A stretch of 64,000 bases of DNA from an uncultured Sulfitobacter sp. (GTDB lineage: Bacteria > Pseudomonadota > Alphaproteobacteria > Rhodobacterales > Rhodobacteraceae), in the NCBI RefSeq assembly GCF_947502895.1, contig NZ_CANNBM010000002.1:62001-126000 (forward strand), given 5' to 3'. Every line of letters starts with the position of its first letter. Position 1 is the first letter of the stretch. A program made the translations under genes and the position numbers. Under the pieces are notes generated by a model, which was not told the DNA's origin, did no database searches, and worked only from the letters and a program-made list of their open reading frames with translations. This document shows positions 17,355 to 26,148 of this stretch, piece after piece.

Positions 17355-18063
17355 TGATCCATTGGACAGCCGTGTTGGCGCGCTCAACACCGCGCTAAAA
17401 CACCACGCGACCAAAGATATTCTGCGCCGCGCGTTCGAGGCAGCGCCAAATCTGGCGCTTGTCTCCAGCTTTGGTGCGGAAAGCGTGGCGTTGTTGCATC
17501 TGGCGGCGCGTGTGAAACCCGATGTGCAGGTAATATTTATCGATACCATGCTGCTGTTTCCCGAAACGCTGACCTATCAGCGCGAGGTCGCGCGCGGCCT
17601 CGGCCTGCGGCGTGTGCAGGTGATCCGCGCCGATACCAGTAGCGATCCCGACAACACGCTGAACCAGCGCGATCCCGATGCCTGCTGTGACCTGCGCAAA
17701 ACGGCTGTCCTTGCTGCCGCACTTGCCAGCTATGATGGTTGGATCACGGGGCGCAAACGCTTTCAATCCGGCCAGCGCGCCGATCTGCAAGCTTTTGAGG
17801 TGGAACAGGATACCGGCCGCATCAAAGTCAATCCGTTGGCCCATTGGACCAGTACCGATGTGCAAGACTACATCACCGAGAATAACCTGCCGCGCCATCC
17901 GTTGGTGGCGCGTGGGTATCCATCCATCGGCTGCGCCCCCTGCACAACCCCTGTTGCAAAGGGTGAAGATCCGCGCGCAGGGCGCTGGCGCGGAACACAA
18001 AAAGACGAATGCGGCATCCATTTTGTGAACGGCAAAATGGTCCGAACAGGAGCGACACAATGA
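17344..18063 (+). CDS. cysH: adenylylsulfate (APS) reductase, thioredoxin-dependent
   Basis: Reduces APS to sulfite. The protein has 239 residues, with SSFGAESVALLHLA, the R-rich WITGRKRFQSG, and the C-terminal catalytic motif DECGIH (Cys223). The double Cys C114-C115 (DACCDLRK) and C197-x2-C200 (GCAPC) are the four ligands of the [4Fe-4S] cluster that marks APS rather than PAPS reductases. The substrate call rests on this established distinction. The start overlaps cysI, and the stop overlaps the next ATG (ATGA). Confidence 0.95.
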   Translation: MPLDDPLDSRVGALNTALKHHATKDILRRAFEAAPNLALVSSFGAESVALLHLAARVKPDVQVIFIDTMLLFPETLTYQREVARGLGLRRVQVIRADTSSDPDNTLNQRDPDACCDLRKTAVLAAALASYDGWITGRKRFQSGQRADLQAFEVEQDTGRIKVNPLAHWTSTDVQDYITENNLPRHPLVARGYPSIGCAPCTTPVAKGEDPRAGRWRGTQKDECGIHFVNGKMVRTGATQ

Positions 18064-18464
18064 CTGTAATTGTAACAGATAGCGGATTTGCCGCCGAGGA
18101 CTGGACGCAAGGGTTTTGCGGCGCGGGCGCTGCGAACGACTGCGCGGCACTTGATCTACCCTCTGATGCGGACCCGGAAACTGTAGACATTGATGCACCT
18201 GCCTTGCAGATGATCCGTATCGATTTCCCATCTTCGGCAGACGGGCGCGGATTTACCATTGCGCGTGCCTTGCGGCTGCGCGGCTACACAGGACGTCTGC
18301 GCGCGCGTGGTCATGTGCTGGCCGATCAATACGCCATGGCACGACGCAGCGGTTTTGACGAGGTCGAGATCGACGAGGCCCTCGCCGCCCGTCAACCTGC
18401 CGATCAATGGCAATTCCGCGCAAACTGGACCGAACACAACTACCAGGCGCGTTTGCGCGGCTAA
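18060..18464 (+). CDS. DUF934 protein of the sulfate assimilation operon
   Basis: A 134-residue cytoplasmic protein of unknown biochemical role. It shows the DUF934 core IRIDFPSSADGRGFTIARALR and LRARGHVLADQYAMARRSGFDEVEID. DUF934 genes accompany cysI/cysH in many proteobacteria and have been linked to sulfite reduction by association. Its ATG lies inside the cysH stop (ATGA). Confidence 0.9.
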   Translation: MTVIVTDSGFAAEDWTQGFCGAGAANDCAALDLPSDADPETVDIDAPALQMIRIDFPSSADGRGFTIARALRLRGYTGRLRARGHVLADQYAMARRSGFDEVEIDEALAARQPADQWQFRANWTEHNYQARLRG

Positions 18465-18559
18465 GCCGCGCATCGGCCCCACAATTTGATCCAGCGCATT
18501 GTATGCGCCCTTCCCCCTGTCTAGAAAAGGACCGTGGAGCACTGCTCTGCGGAGAAATT

Positions 18560-19408
18560 ATGACCGAGCATAGACCTGTGACCACTGATACTGCAAAACC
18601 CGTCCCCACCCTGCCTGATGCGCAAACAGTCACGGCCGTAAAGCACTGGACAGACCGCCTGTTTTCATTCCGCGTGACGCGCCCTGCCTCCATGCGCTTT
18701 CGCTCTGGTGAATTTGTGATGATCGGTCTGATGGGCGAGCCGCATCCCGAGACCGGCAAGCAAAAGCCGCTGCTGCGCGCCTATTCCATCGCGTCGCCCG
18801 CGTGGGATGACGAGCTGGAGTTCTATTCGATCAAGGTTCAAGACGGCCCGCTGACCTCACGGTTGCAACACATTCAGGTGGGCGACGAGATTATCCTGCG
18901 TCCCAAACCTGTCGGCACGCTGGTCCATGATGCACTCCTGCCGGGCAAACGCATCTGGTTTTTCGCGACGGGTACGGGCTTTGCCCCCTTTGCCTCGCTG
19001 CTGCGCGAGCCAGAGACCTATGAAAAGTTTGACGAGGTAATTATCACGCACACCTGCCGCGATGTGGCAGAGCTGGAATACTCCCGCCAGCTGATCGAAG
19101 ACTTGCAGGCAGACGAGCTTATGCAAGAACTTATCGGCGTCGAGAATCTGGCCAAAATCCGCTACTATCCGACAACCACCCGCGAACAGAGCCCCAAGAT
19201 GGGGCGGATCACAACACTGCTGCAAGATGGCACTGTGTTCCGCGATCTGGGGATTGACGGAATCACCGTCGAGAATGACCGCGCCATGGTCTGCGGTTCA
19301 ATCGGATTGAACACCGACATTAAAGAGGTGCTGGAAGGGTTCGGCCTTGAGGAAGGTGCGAATTCTGATCCCAAACACTATGTTGTTGAAAAAGCGTTTG
19401 TCGGCTGA
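18560..19408 (+). CDS. fpr: ferredoxin--NADP+ reductase
   Basis: A 282-residue flavoprotein that moves electrons between NADPH and ferredoxin or flavodoxin. The FAD-binding motif RAYSIASP (about residue 78), then GDEIILRPKPVGTL and the NADP-binding FFATGTGFAPFASLLREP and VCGSIGLN mark the bacterial FPR class. The C-terminus YVVEKAFVG is typical. GGAG precedes the ATG at 18560. Its place at the end of the sulfite reductase operon suggests it feeds the reductase, which lacks its own flavoprotein subunit here. Confidence 0.93.
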   Translation: MTEHRPVTTDTAKPVPTLPDAQTVTAVKHWTDRLFSFRVTRPASMRFRSGEFVMIGLMGEPHPETGKQKPLLRAYSIASPAWDDELEFYSIKVQDGPLTSRLQHIQVGDEIILRPKPVGTLVHDALLPGKRIWFFATGTGFAPFASLLREPETYEKFDEVIITHTCRDVAELEYSRQLIEDLQADELMQELIGVENLAKIRYYPTTTREQSPKMGRITTLLQDGTVFRDLGIDGITVENDRAMVCGSIGLNTDIKEVLEGFGLEEGANSDPKHYVVEKAFVG

Positions 19409-19447
19409 CACCGATGCGCAGGGCCAAACCCCGATGCAGACCAAAAC

Positions 19448-19482
19448 AGGGCCGCGTGTGAATTGACATTCACCGCGGCCCT
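19448..19482 (+). terminator. terminator of the sulfur assimilation operon
   Basis: A 15-bp stem with one bulged base: AGGGCCGCG and GTGAAT pair with ATTCAC and CGCGGCCCT around a 4-nt loop. There is no T-run after it. Confidence 0.6.
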
Positions 19483-19497
19483 ATGCGTGATCGGGAT

Positions 19498-20178
19498 ATG
19501 ATATATCTTAAGTCCCACTGGCAGGTTCTCGCGCTGCTTACCCTTGTCTTTGCGCTGTGGCAGACGCCCGTTGTTGTGCCATTGAAAATTCTCATCGTTT
19601 TTCTGCACGAGCTTTCCCATGCCACAGCCGCATGGCTGACGGGCGGCAGTGTCGAGCAGATCTCAATCTCGTCCGACCAAGGCGGGTTTGCAGTGACCCG
19701 CGGCGGCAGTCGTTTTGCAATCCTGTCTGCGGGCTATCTCGGCTCGCTGCTGATGGGTATGGGTTTGCTCATGATCGCGCTGCGCAGTCAGGCAGACCGT
19801 GCAGTAACCGCACTGCTGGGCGCTGTGATGCTGCTGGTGACCGCATTCTATATACGTGATGCGTTTGCGGCGGCCTTCTGTGCGGGAGCAGGGGTGCTGT
19901 TGCTTGCCATGGCACGTTTTCTGGGCCACGGGGCAAATGATATGACGCTGCGGGTAATCGGCCTCAGCAGTTTGGTCTATGTGCCTTACGATATCTTCGA
20001 CGACACAATCGCACGTTCTTCGCTGCGCTCTGACGCTTACATGCTGGCGGAGGAATTCGGAGGAACTGCGATGCTGTGGGGAGGTCTGTGGCTGGTGCTG
20101 AGTGGTGCGATCATTTTCTGGTGCCTGCGCAGTATTCTGGGTAAGTCCAGCAACCTGCCTTTCCCCCACCGCGCATGA
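19498..20178 (+). CDS. M50-family (site-2 type) membrane metallopeptidase
   Basis: A 226-residue polytopic membrane protein. The zinc motif HELSH lies in a hydrophobic helix (H37, E38, H41), with SAGYLGSLLMG and a late YVPYDIFDDT standing in for the usual NPDG-type metal ligand. This is the M50B-like pattern (DUF with peptidase fold) found as single genes. The substrate is unknown. ATG 19483 directly abuts the upstream terminator and lacks a binding site, so I prefer ATG 19498, though neither has strong support. It is convergent with the Ala-rich protein gene. Confidence 0.82.
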   Translation: MIYLKSHWQVLALLTLVFALWQTPVVVPLKILIVFLHELSHATAAWLTGGSVEQISISSDQGGFAVTRGGSRFAILSAGYLGSLLMGMGLLMIALRSQADRAVTALLGAVMLLVTAFYIRDAFAAAFCAGAGVLLLAMARFLGHGANDMTLRVIGLSSLVYVPYDIFDDTIARSSLRSDAYMLAEEFGGTAMLWGGLWLVLSGAIIFWCLRSILGKSSNLPFPHRA

Positions 20179-20206
20179 AAAAAGCCGCCCCCGAAGGAGC
20201 GGCTTT
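20178..20206 (-). terminator. terminator of the Ala-rich protein gene
   Basis: Stem AAAGCCGC / GCGGCTTT with a 10-nt loop. On the minus strand it is followed by a T-run (GCGGCTTTTTTC). It also lies at the end of the convergent M50 gene and may serve both. Confidence 0.75.
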
Positions 20207-20229
20207 CTCACGGACTATGGTCAGTCGGC

Positions 20230-21249
20230 TTACATGCCGAGTGCTTCGCGGATTTTTTCCAGCGCTGTTTTCAACAGCTCGGGATTGTCTTGCGCCGCTT
20301 TCAAACCGTTGCTCAGCAATGTTTTCTGCACTGCACCCAGCTCGGATTCTTCCAGCATTTTCGACACTTTTTCCAGATCAAAGCCATCAACAGTCAGCAG
20401 ATCTGTCAAGCTGCCTGTCGCTGTCTCTGTACCCTCGGCTGCAACTTCTGCAGCTTCGTCAACTGCAGCTTCTGCCGCTGTTTCGGTTGTCGCCGTTTCG
20501 GTTACGGCTTCAGTTGCCTCTGCTGCTGCTTCTTCTGTCGCAGCTGCGGCATCGGTTGTTGCTTCTGTCACAGCTTCTTCGGTTGCTGCTGCAGCATCAG
20601 TTGCGGTTTCGGTCGCGGTCTCAACTGCTTCGCTTGCAGTCTCTGAAGCCGCTTCTGCGGTGTCCGATGCAGCATCTGTGGTGGCGTCGGCAGCGTCTGT
20701 CGCGGCTTCAGTTGCCTCAGTGGCTGTATCAGTCACTGCATCCGCTGCATCAGAGGCTGCCTCGGTCACAGCGTCAACCGCATCTCCTGCAGTCTCGGCC
20801 GCGGCGTTTGCCGTATCTGCCACTGCATCTGTTGCAGCTTCAGCGGTTTCAGTTGCGGCTTGTGCAGCATCACCAACAGTCTCGGCAACGGCATCTGTCG
20901 CAGCTTCTACCGTTTCGGTCACAGCGGTCGCAGCTTCATTTGCTGTCTCGGTCGCTGCATCAACTGCACCTTCAGCAGCTTCTGCAACAGCATCAGCTGC
21001 TTCGGTGGCAGTCTCTGTAACGGCAGTCACCGCGTCTGACGCGGCCTCTGCCGCGGTATCCACAGCATCAGTGGCCGTTTCGGCAACAGCATCCGCAGCG
21101 TCAGAGGCGGCAGCAGTCGTTGTCTCTACTGCTGTCGTCGCTGTCTCGGTGACATCACTTGCGATTTCCTGAACACTGCGGCCAGAGTACAGCACATAAC
21201 CGCCAACCCCAATGATTGCAGCAACAACGATCCAAACCAGATTTTTCAT
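20230..21249 (-). CDS. acidic Ala/Thr/Glu-rich helical repeat protein, membrane-anchored
   Basis: A 339-residue protein not assigned to a known family. A short hydrophobic N-terminus (MKNLVWIVVAAIIGVGGYVLY) is followed by about 230 residues built only from A, T, E, D, V and S with rare G, N and Q: no Lys, Arg, His, aromatic, Cys, Pro, Leu or Ile. Units such as SDAADAVAETATDAVD recur with roughly 11-residue spacing, as in apolipoprotein- or LEA-like amphipathic helices. The last ~60 residues form a normal, probably folded domain (SLTDLLTVDGFDLEKV ... KIREALGM). A periplasm-facing spacer or protectant role is conceivable. The start ATG at 21249 precedes the hydrophobic anchor. Confidence 0.8.
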   Translation of the reverse strand: MKNLVWIVVAAIIGVGGYVLYSGRSVQEIASDVTETATTAVETTTAAASDAADAVAETATDAVDTAAEAASDAVTAVTETATEAADAVAEAAEGAVDAATETANEAATAVTETVEAATDAVAETVGDAAQAATETAEAATDAVADTANAAAETAGDAVDAVTEAASDAADAVTDTATEATEAATDAADATTDAASDTAEAASETASEAVETATETATDAAAATEEAVTEATTDAAAATEEAAAEATEAVTETATTETAAEAAVDEAAEVAAEGTETATGSLTDLLTVDGFDLEKVSKMLEESELGAVQKTLLSNGLKAAQDNPELLKTALEKIREALGM

Positions 21250-21447
21250 ATATCTTTCCCTTTTTTTACGACCCGAATGGTAAAGTTGCATCAGGGTCGT
21301 CCATTAGCGCCCAAATGCGCTCGCACAAGCCTAGGTTCAAGGGGAAAACGCACAACTCCGCGACAAGGTTGCATGATTTTCGCCTTGAACGACCGGCAGC
21401 TAAGGTCTAATTTGCGAAATCGGTAATTAAACCATCAAAGGACGACC

Positions 21448-21999
21448 ATCATCGCTCGCAGACCGCATAACGCCCCGCCGCAACGTGACACCGGCCCACG
21501 CGTCAATGAGAACATTCGCTCAAATGAAATCCGCCTGATCGGCGCTGACGGTGAAAACGTCGGTGTTGTGACACCCGCCCGCGCCATGGACATGGCGGAT
21601 GAGGCTGGTCTTGATCTGGTAGAAATTTCGCCGAACGCCAACCCGCCCGTGTGCAAGATCATGGATTTTGGCAAGTTCAAATACGAGACGCAAAAGCGCG
21701 AAGCTGAAGCGCGCAAAAAGCAAAAAATTATCGAGATCAAGGAAGTCAAGTTTCGTCCGAACACGGACAGTGGCGACTATGAGATCAAGATGCGTAATGT
21801 CTTTAAGTTTCTGGGCAATGGCGACAAGGTAAAGATTACCCTGCGCTTTCGTGGCCGCGAAATGGCCCACCAGAACCTTGGCCGCGAGCTGTTGGAGCGT
21901 GTGGCCGAAGACGTCAAAGAACACGGCAAGGTCGAGAACTTTCCAAAGATGGAAGGCCGCCAGATGGTCATGCTGATCGGTCCGCTTCCGACCAAATAA
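21448..21999 (+). CDS. infC: translation initiation factor IF-3 (non-AUG start)
   Basis: Binds the 30S subunit and checks the initiation codon. About 183 residues: the N-domain begins IARRPHNAPPQRDTGPRVNENIR and the linker and C-domain include EISPNANPPVCKIMDFGK, FRPNTDSGDYEIKMRN and LRFRGREMAHQNLG. No ATG or GTG lies at the family N-terminus. The tandem ATC codons at 21448 and 21451 follow AAAGGA at 5 or 8 nt, so initiation is at ATC, as expected for autoregulated infC. The internal GTG at 21568 would remove half of the N-domain. Confidence 0.95.
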   Translation: MIARRPHNAPPQRDTGPRVNENIRSNEIRLIGADGENVGVVTPARAMDMADEAGLDLVEISPNANPPVCKIMDFGKFKYETQKREAEARKKQKIIEIKEVKFRPNTDSGDYEIKMRNVFKFLGNGDKVKITLRFRGREMAHQNLGRELLERVAEDVKEHGKVENFPKMEGRQMVMLIGPLPTK

Positions 22000-22026
22000 G
22001 CTTGCTGCATTCCGCTACAGGATTTA

Positions 22027-22056
22027 CGCCTCGGCCCCAAAGGGTCGGGGCGTTTT
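22027..22056 (+). terminator. rho-independent terminator of infC
   Basis: An 11-bp stem (CGCCTCGGCCC / GGGTCGGGGCG, two G-T wobbles) with a 4-nt loop, followed by TTTTCATTT. Confidence 0.8.
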
Positions 22057-22091
22057 CATTTCTGCGGCTATGGGAATTGGAGCTTACCTGC

Positions 22092-22120
22092 AAAAAGAGC
22101 CGCGCAATCCTGCGCGGCTC
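22092..22120 (-). terminator. terminator of the CO-dehydrogenase-like cluster
   Basis: Perfect 10-bp stem GAGCCGCGCA / TGCGCGGCTC with a 4-nt loop. On the minus strand it is followed by five Ts. It lies 28 bases behind coxM. Confidence 0.88.
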
Positions 22121-22147
22121 ACTTCTTCAATCCGGTTGGTATTGGCT

Positions 22148-22942
22148 CTAGCCGGTTATCGCCGCTACTGCGCGTTTGGTCATGACACCAACCAGATGCG
22201 CACGATATGCGCCAGAACCATGCAGATCGCTGATCATCTGTGATCCGTCTGCTTTCAGGTCGGCGACAGCATCCGCGCTAAAATTTCCGTTCAGCGCCGT
22301 TTCGGCGTCTGTCCAGCGAAACACACCATTTTCGGACGCGCCCGTGACAGCAACACGAACACCGTCGCTAAACTTGGCCACAAAGACAGCAACCAGCGGG
22401 AACCGTGAAGCAGGCTGCAAGTGCTTTTCATAATGCGCCGCTTCTGGCACGGGAAAGCGCACTTCGGTTACAATCTCACCCTCTTCCAATGCAGTTTCGA
22501 ACATACCGAGGAAATAGTCATCTGCCGCGATTTCGCGCGCGTTGGTCACAACCGTTGCCCCCGAGGCAAGAACACCGGCTGGGTAACACGCAGATGGGTC
22601 ATTGTTGGCGACAGAGCCCCCGATGGTGCCACGGTTACGTACTGCGGGGTCGCCGATGCGTGCGGCCAGCGATGCGAGCGCCGGATAGTCGGTGGCAACT
22701 TCTGCCGCCACATCCGCATGAGTTGTCGCCCCACCGATGCAAATATGGCCAGCCTCGTTCTTGCAAACACCCTTCATCTCGGAAACACCATGCAGCGATA
22801 CCAGCACTGAAGGTGCCGCCAGCCGCGCCTTCAGTGTCGGGATCAATGTTTGCCCGCCGCTCATTGGTTGTGCCTCTTCACGCTTCAGCGCCTGCACGGC
22901 ATCTGCCACGGTGCTGGGCATTTCCACATCAAAATTATACAT
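22148..22942 (-). CDS. coxM: FAD-binding subunit of a CO-dehydrogenase/xanthine dehydrogenase-type enzyme
   Basis: A 264-residue medium subunit with the two FAD contacts of the family, SGGQTLIPTLKAR (about residues 28-40) and RNRGTIGGSVANNDPSACYPA (about residue 97). It passes electrons from the Fe-S subunit to the quinone pool or another acceptor in the molybdenum hydroxylase complex. It is the last gene of xdhC-moeA-like-coxS-coxL-coxM. The CO substrate is uncertain; see the large subunit. Confidence 0.92.
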   Translation of the reverse strand: MYNFDVEMPSTVADAVQALKREEAQPMSGGQTLIPTLKARLAAPSVLVSLHGVSEMKGVCKNEAGHICIGGATTHADVAAEVATDYPALASLAARIGDPAVRNRGTIGGSVANNDPSACYPAGVLASGATVVTNAREIAADDYFLGMFETALEEGEIVTEVRFPVPEAAHYEKHLQPASRFPLVAVFVAKFSDGVRVAVTGASENGVFRWTDAETALNGNFSADAVADLKADGSQMISDLHGSGAYRAHLVGVMTKRAVAAITG

Positions 22943-22994
22943 CTTATCTCCCTTTCAAAGCAGGACCGGTCTCACTCACACGCACGACCCCCCG

Positions 22995-23020
22995 CTTCAT
23001 TTTTCCTATAAACTCACGGG
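22995..23020 (-). repeat. dispersed ~30-bp intergenic element, copy 2
   Basis: On the minus strand: CCCGTGAGTTTATAGG then AAAAATGAAG. It is the most diverged of the four copies and lies between coxL and coxM in the orientation of both genes. Confidence 0.6.
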
Positions 23021-23092
23021 CGCACAGCGCCCTGCAACATATCCACCGGCACAGGGCGAGATGGAGGGCGCAAAGCCCCCCAGCCCCGAACC

Positions 23093-25456
23093 TTAGCTGT
23101 TCATCGCTTCCCATACGCGGTGCGGCGATACAGGCATGTCGATATGCTCGACTTTGCTGCCCCCCGAACGCATGGCATCCAGCACTGCATTTACCACCGC
23201 AGGCGGCGATCCGATGGCGCCTGCTTCGCCGCAGCCTTTTACGCCCAACGGATTGTGCGTGCAGGGTGTCTGGCAGGAATGATCCACGTCATAGAAAGGC
23301 AGATCAGAGGCACGCGGCATAGCATAATCCATGTAGGACGCGCTCAAAAGCTGGCCGTCACTGTCATAGGCGCAATTCTCGAGCAACGCCTGCCCGATGC
23401 CTTGAGCCAGACCACCATGTACCTGTCCGGTCACGATCATCGGATTAACGATATTACCAAAATCATCCGCAGCCGAGAACCGCTCAACCGTGACCTGACC
23501 CGTTTCGGGATCCAGCTCTACCTCACAGGCATAAGCACCCGAAGGATAGGTGAAGTTCGACGGGTCATAGAATGCAGTCTCTTCCAGACCGGGCTCGATT
23601 TCCTCAAGCGGATAGTTGTGCGGCACATATGCAGCCAGCGTCACATCACCCCAGGCGACTGATTTATCCGTGCCTGCAACGGTAAACGCCCCGTCTTTCA
23701 GCTCCACATCAGCCTCGGACGCTTCCAGCAGGTGGCTGGCGATCTTGGTCGCTTTCGCGATGATTTTTTCTGTCGCGCGCACCATGGCAGAGCCGCCCAC
23801 AGCGAGAGAGCGCGAGCCATAAGTGCCCATACCCATCGGTGTATTTGCCGTATCGCCATGCACGATTTCGACCATATCCTCGGGGATGCCGATCATTTCG
23901 GCCACAACTTGCGCAAAGGATGTCTCATGCCCCTGCCCGTGGCTGTGGCTACCTGTCATCACAACCAAGCCGCCTGTGGCGTTGACGCGCACAGTGCAAC
24001 TCTCGAACAGGCCCGCACGCGCGCCCAACTGACCCACCAGATTTGACGGCGCGATGCCGCAAGCCTCGATATAGCAGTTCATGCCAAACCCGCGCAGACG
24101 TCCCTTCGCCTCGGATGCAGCACGACGCGCCGCAAAACCGGGGATGTCGGCCATCTCTTCGAGCTTGTCCATCGTGGCAATATAATCGCCCGTGTCGTAC
24201 TCCACCGCAACTGGCGTGGCATAGGGAAACTCGGTGACAAAGTTCTGGCGGCGCAGCTTGATCGGATCGACACCCAATTCATGCGCCGCTTTGTCCACCA
24301 AACGCTCTAGCTGATAGGTCGCCTCGGGGCGGCCTGCACCCCGGTAAGCGTCAACCGGTACTGTGTTGGTGAACACGGCTTTTACGTTCACATAAATGAG
24401 CGGCGTTTTATAGTTGCCCGCCATCAGCGTGCCATGCAGCCACGTAGGAACGGACGGCGCAAAAGTGCTGAGGTACGCACCCATGTTGGCGTAGGTATCA
24501 GTGCGCAGCGCGGTAAAATTGTTCTGCTCGTCCAGCGCCAGCTGGATTTTTGTCACGTGATCACGGCCATGTGCATCCGACATGAACGCTTCCGAGCGTG
24601 ACGAAGTCCATTTGACCGCACGGTTACAGGCTTTGGCGGCAAAAGTAACGAACGCCTCTTCCTGATAGTGGAAGATTTTAGTGCCAAAGCCACCGCCTAC
24701 ATCGGGGGCGACAACGCGTAGCTTGTGCTCGGGGATGCCCAGCACGAATGCGCCCATCAGCAGGCGGATAACATGCGGGTTTTGGCTGGTAGTGAACAGC
24801 GTGTGATCGCCCGTCCCACGCGAATAATCACCCACGGCCACGCGCGGCTCCATCGGGTTGGCGACAAGGCGGTTGTTGACCAACTCCAGCGTGGTGACAT
24901 GGTGGGCCTTTTCGAATGCCTCGTCCACGGCACCCTTATTTTCCTCAACAAAACCCCAGTCATAGCAGAGATTCGAGGTCAGATCGTCGTGCACTTTGGG
25001 CGCATCCGCTTTCACGGCATCCTTCATGTTCACGACGGCAGGCAGCTCGGAGATATCCAGCACAATGGCCTCGGCCGCATCGCGTGCCTGTTCCAGCGTG
25101 TCGGCGACAACAGCTGCAATCGGCTCTCCCACATGGCGAACTTTGCCGTGTGCCAGAACGGGATGGCGCGGCTCTTGCATTGGATCGCCATGTTTGTCAG
25201 TGACCTGCCAGCCGCAAGGAACCGAACCTACCGCTTCAAAATCGGCCCCTGTGAAAACCTTGACCACACCGGGCATGCCGTCTGCCGCCGATGTGTCCAC
25301 GCTGTTGAGCGTGCCGTGTGCAACATCCGAGCGCAGGAAATAGACATAAGCCTGCCCGTTTACGTTGATGTCGTCTGTGTAATTGCCTTCACCGGTCAAA
25401 AACCGGACGTCCTCGCGCCGCTTGCTGCTGGCGCCGATACCATGATCCTTTGGCAT
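23093..25456 (-). CDS. coxL: molybdopterin-binding large subunit, form II CO-dehydrogenase type
   Basis: A 787-residue catalytic subunit of a molybdenum hydroxylase. Molybdopterin motifs include VAPDVGGGFGTK (about 249-260) and the active-site Glu region GVKGCGEAGAIGSPPAVVNA near the C-terminus. The active-site loop reads AYRGAGR (370-376), which defines form II enzymes; true form I CO dehydrogenases have AYRCSFR with the copper-binding Cys. Form II enzymes are widespread in roseobacters and their CO-oxidising activity is doubtful, so another aldehyde or purine-like substrate is possible. A GGGAGA binding site precedes the ATG. Confidence 0.93.
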   Translation of the reverse strand: MPKDHGIGASSKRREDVRFLTGEGNYTDDINVNGQAYVYFLRSDVAHGTLNSVDTSAADGMPGVVKVFTGADFEAVGSVPCGWQVTDKHGDPMQEPRHPVLAHGKVRHVGEPIAAVVADTLEQARDAAEAIVLDISELPAVVNMKDAVKADAPKVHDDLTSNLCYDWGFVEENKGAVDEAFEKAHHVTTLELVNNRLVANPMEPRVAVGDYSRGTGDHTLFTTSQNPHVIRLLMGAFVLGIPEHKLRVVAPDVGGGFGTKIFHYQEEAFVTFAAKACNRAVKWTSSRSEAFMSDAHGRDHVTKIQLALDEQNNFTALRTDTYANMGAYLSTFAPSVPTWLHGTLMAGNYKTPLIYVNVKAVFTNTVPVDAYRGAGRPEATYQLERLVDKAAHELGVDPIKLRRQNFVTEFPYATPVAVEYDTGDYIATMDKLEEMADIPGFAARRAASEAKGRLRGFGMNCYIEACGIAPSNLVGQLGARAGLFESCTVRVNATGGLVVMTGSHSHGQGHETSFAQVVAEMIGIPEDMVEIVHGDTANTPMGMGTYGSRSLAVGGSAMVRATEKIIAKATKIASHLLEASEADVELKDGAFTVAGTDKSVAWGDVTLAAYVPHNYPLEEIEPGLEETAFYDPSNFTYPSGAYACEVELDPETGQVTVERFSAADDFGNIVNPMIVTGQVHGGLAQGIGQALLENCAYDSDGQLLSASYMDYAMPRASDLPFYDVDHSCQTPCTHNPLGVKGCGEAGAIGSPPAVVNAVLDAMRSGGSKVEHIDMPVSPHRVWEAMNS

Positions 25457-25559
25457 TTTAATTTCTCCCTGAGTGTGGAGCGCGCTTTGGCGCTTCCCTA
25501 GCTAATGTGCGGACAATACCGCCACGCCTGCCGCCCGCCTCCCCGCGGGCAGCGGGCCA

Positions 25560-26045
<486 letters not shown>

Positions 26046-26148
26046 TCGTGTCCTCCCAGACGTCTTGATTTGTATCATTGAACGAGAGTTAAGCATGGCG
26101 CTGCCAAGTTGAGAACCAAAAAGTTTTCTTGACGCGCCAAGTTATGCC

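Noticed and set aside
20102..21172. 356-codon Ala/Ser/Val-rich plus-strand frame
   Set aside because: Complementary reading of the Ala/Thr/Glu repeat gene; the minus-strand gene has a start signal, an anchor, a folded C-terminus and its own terminator.
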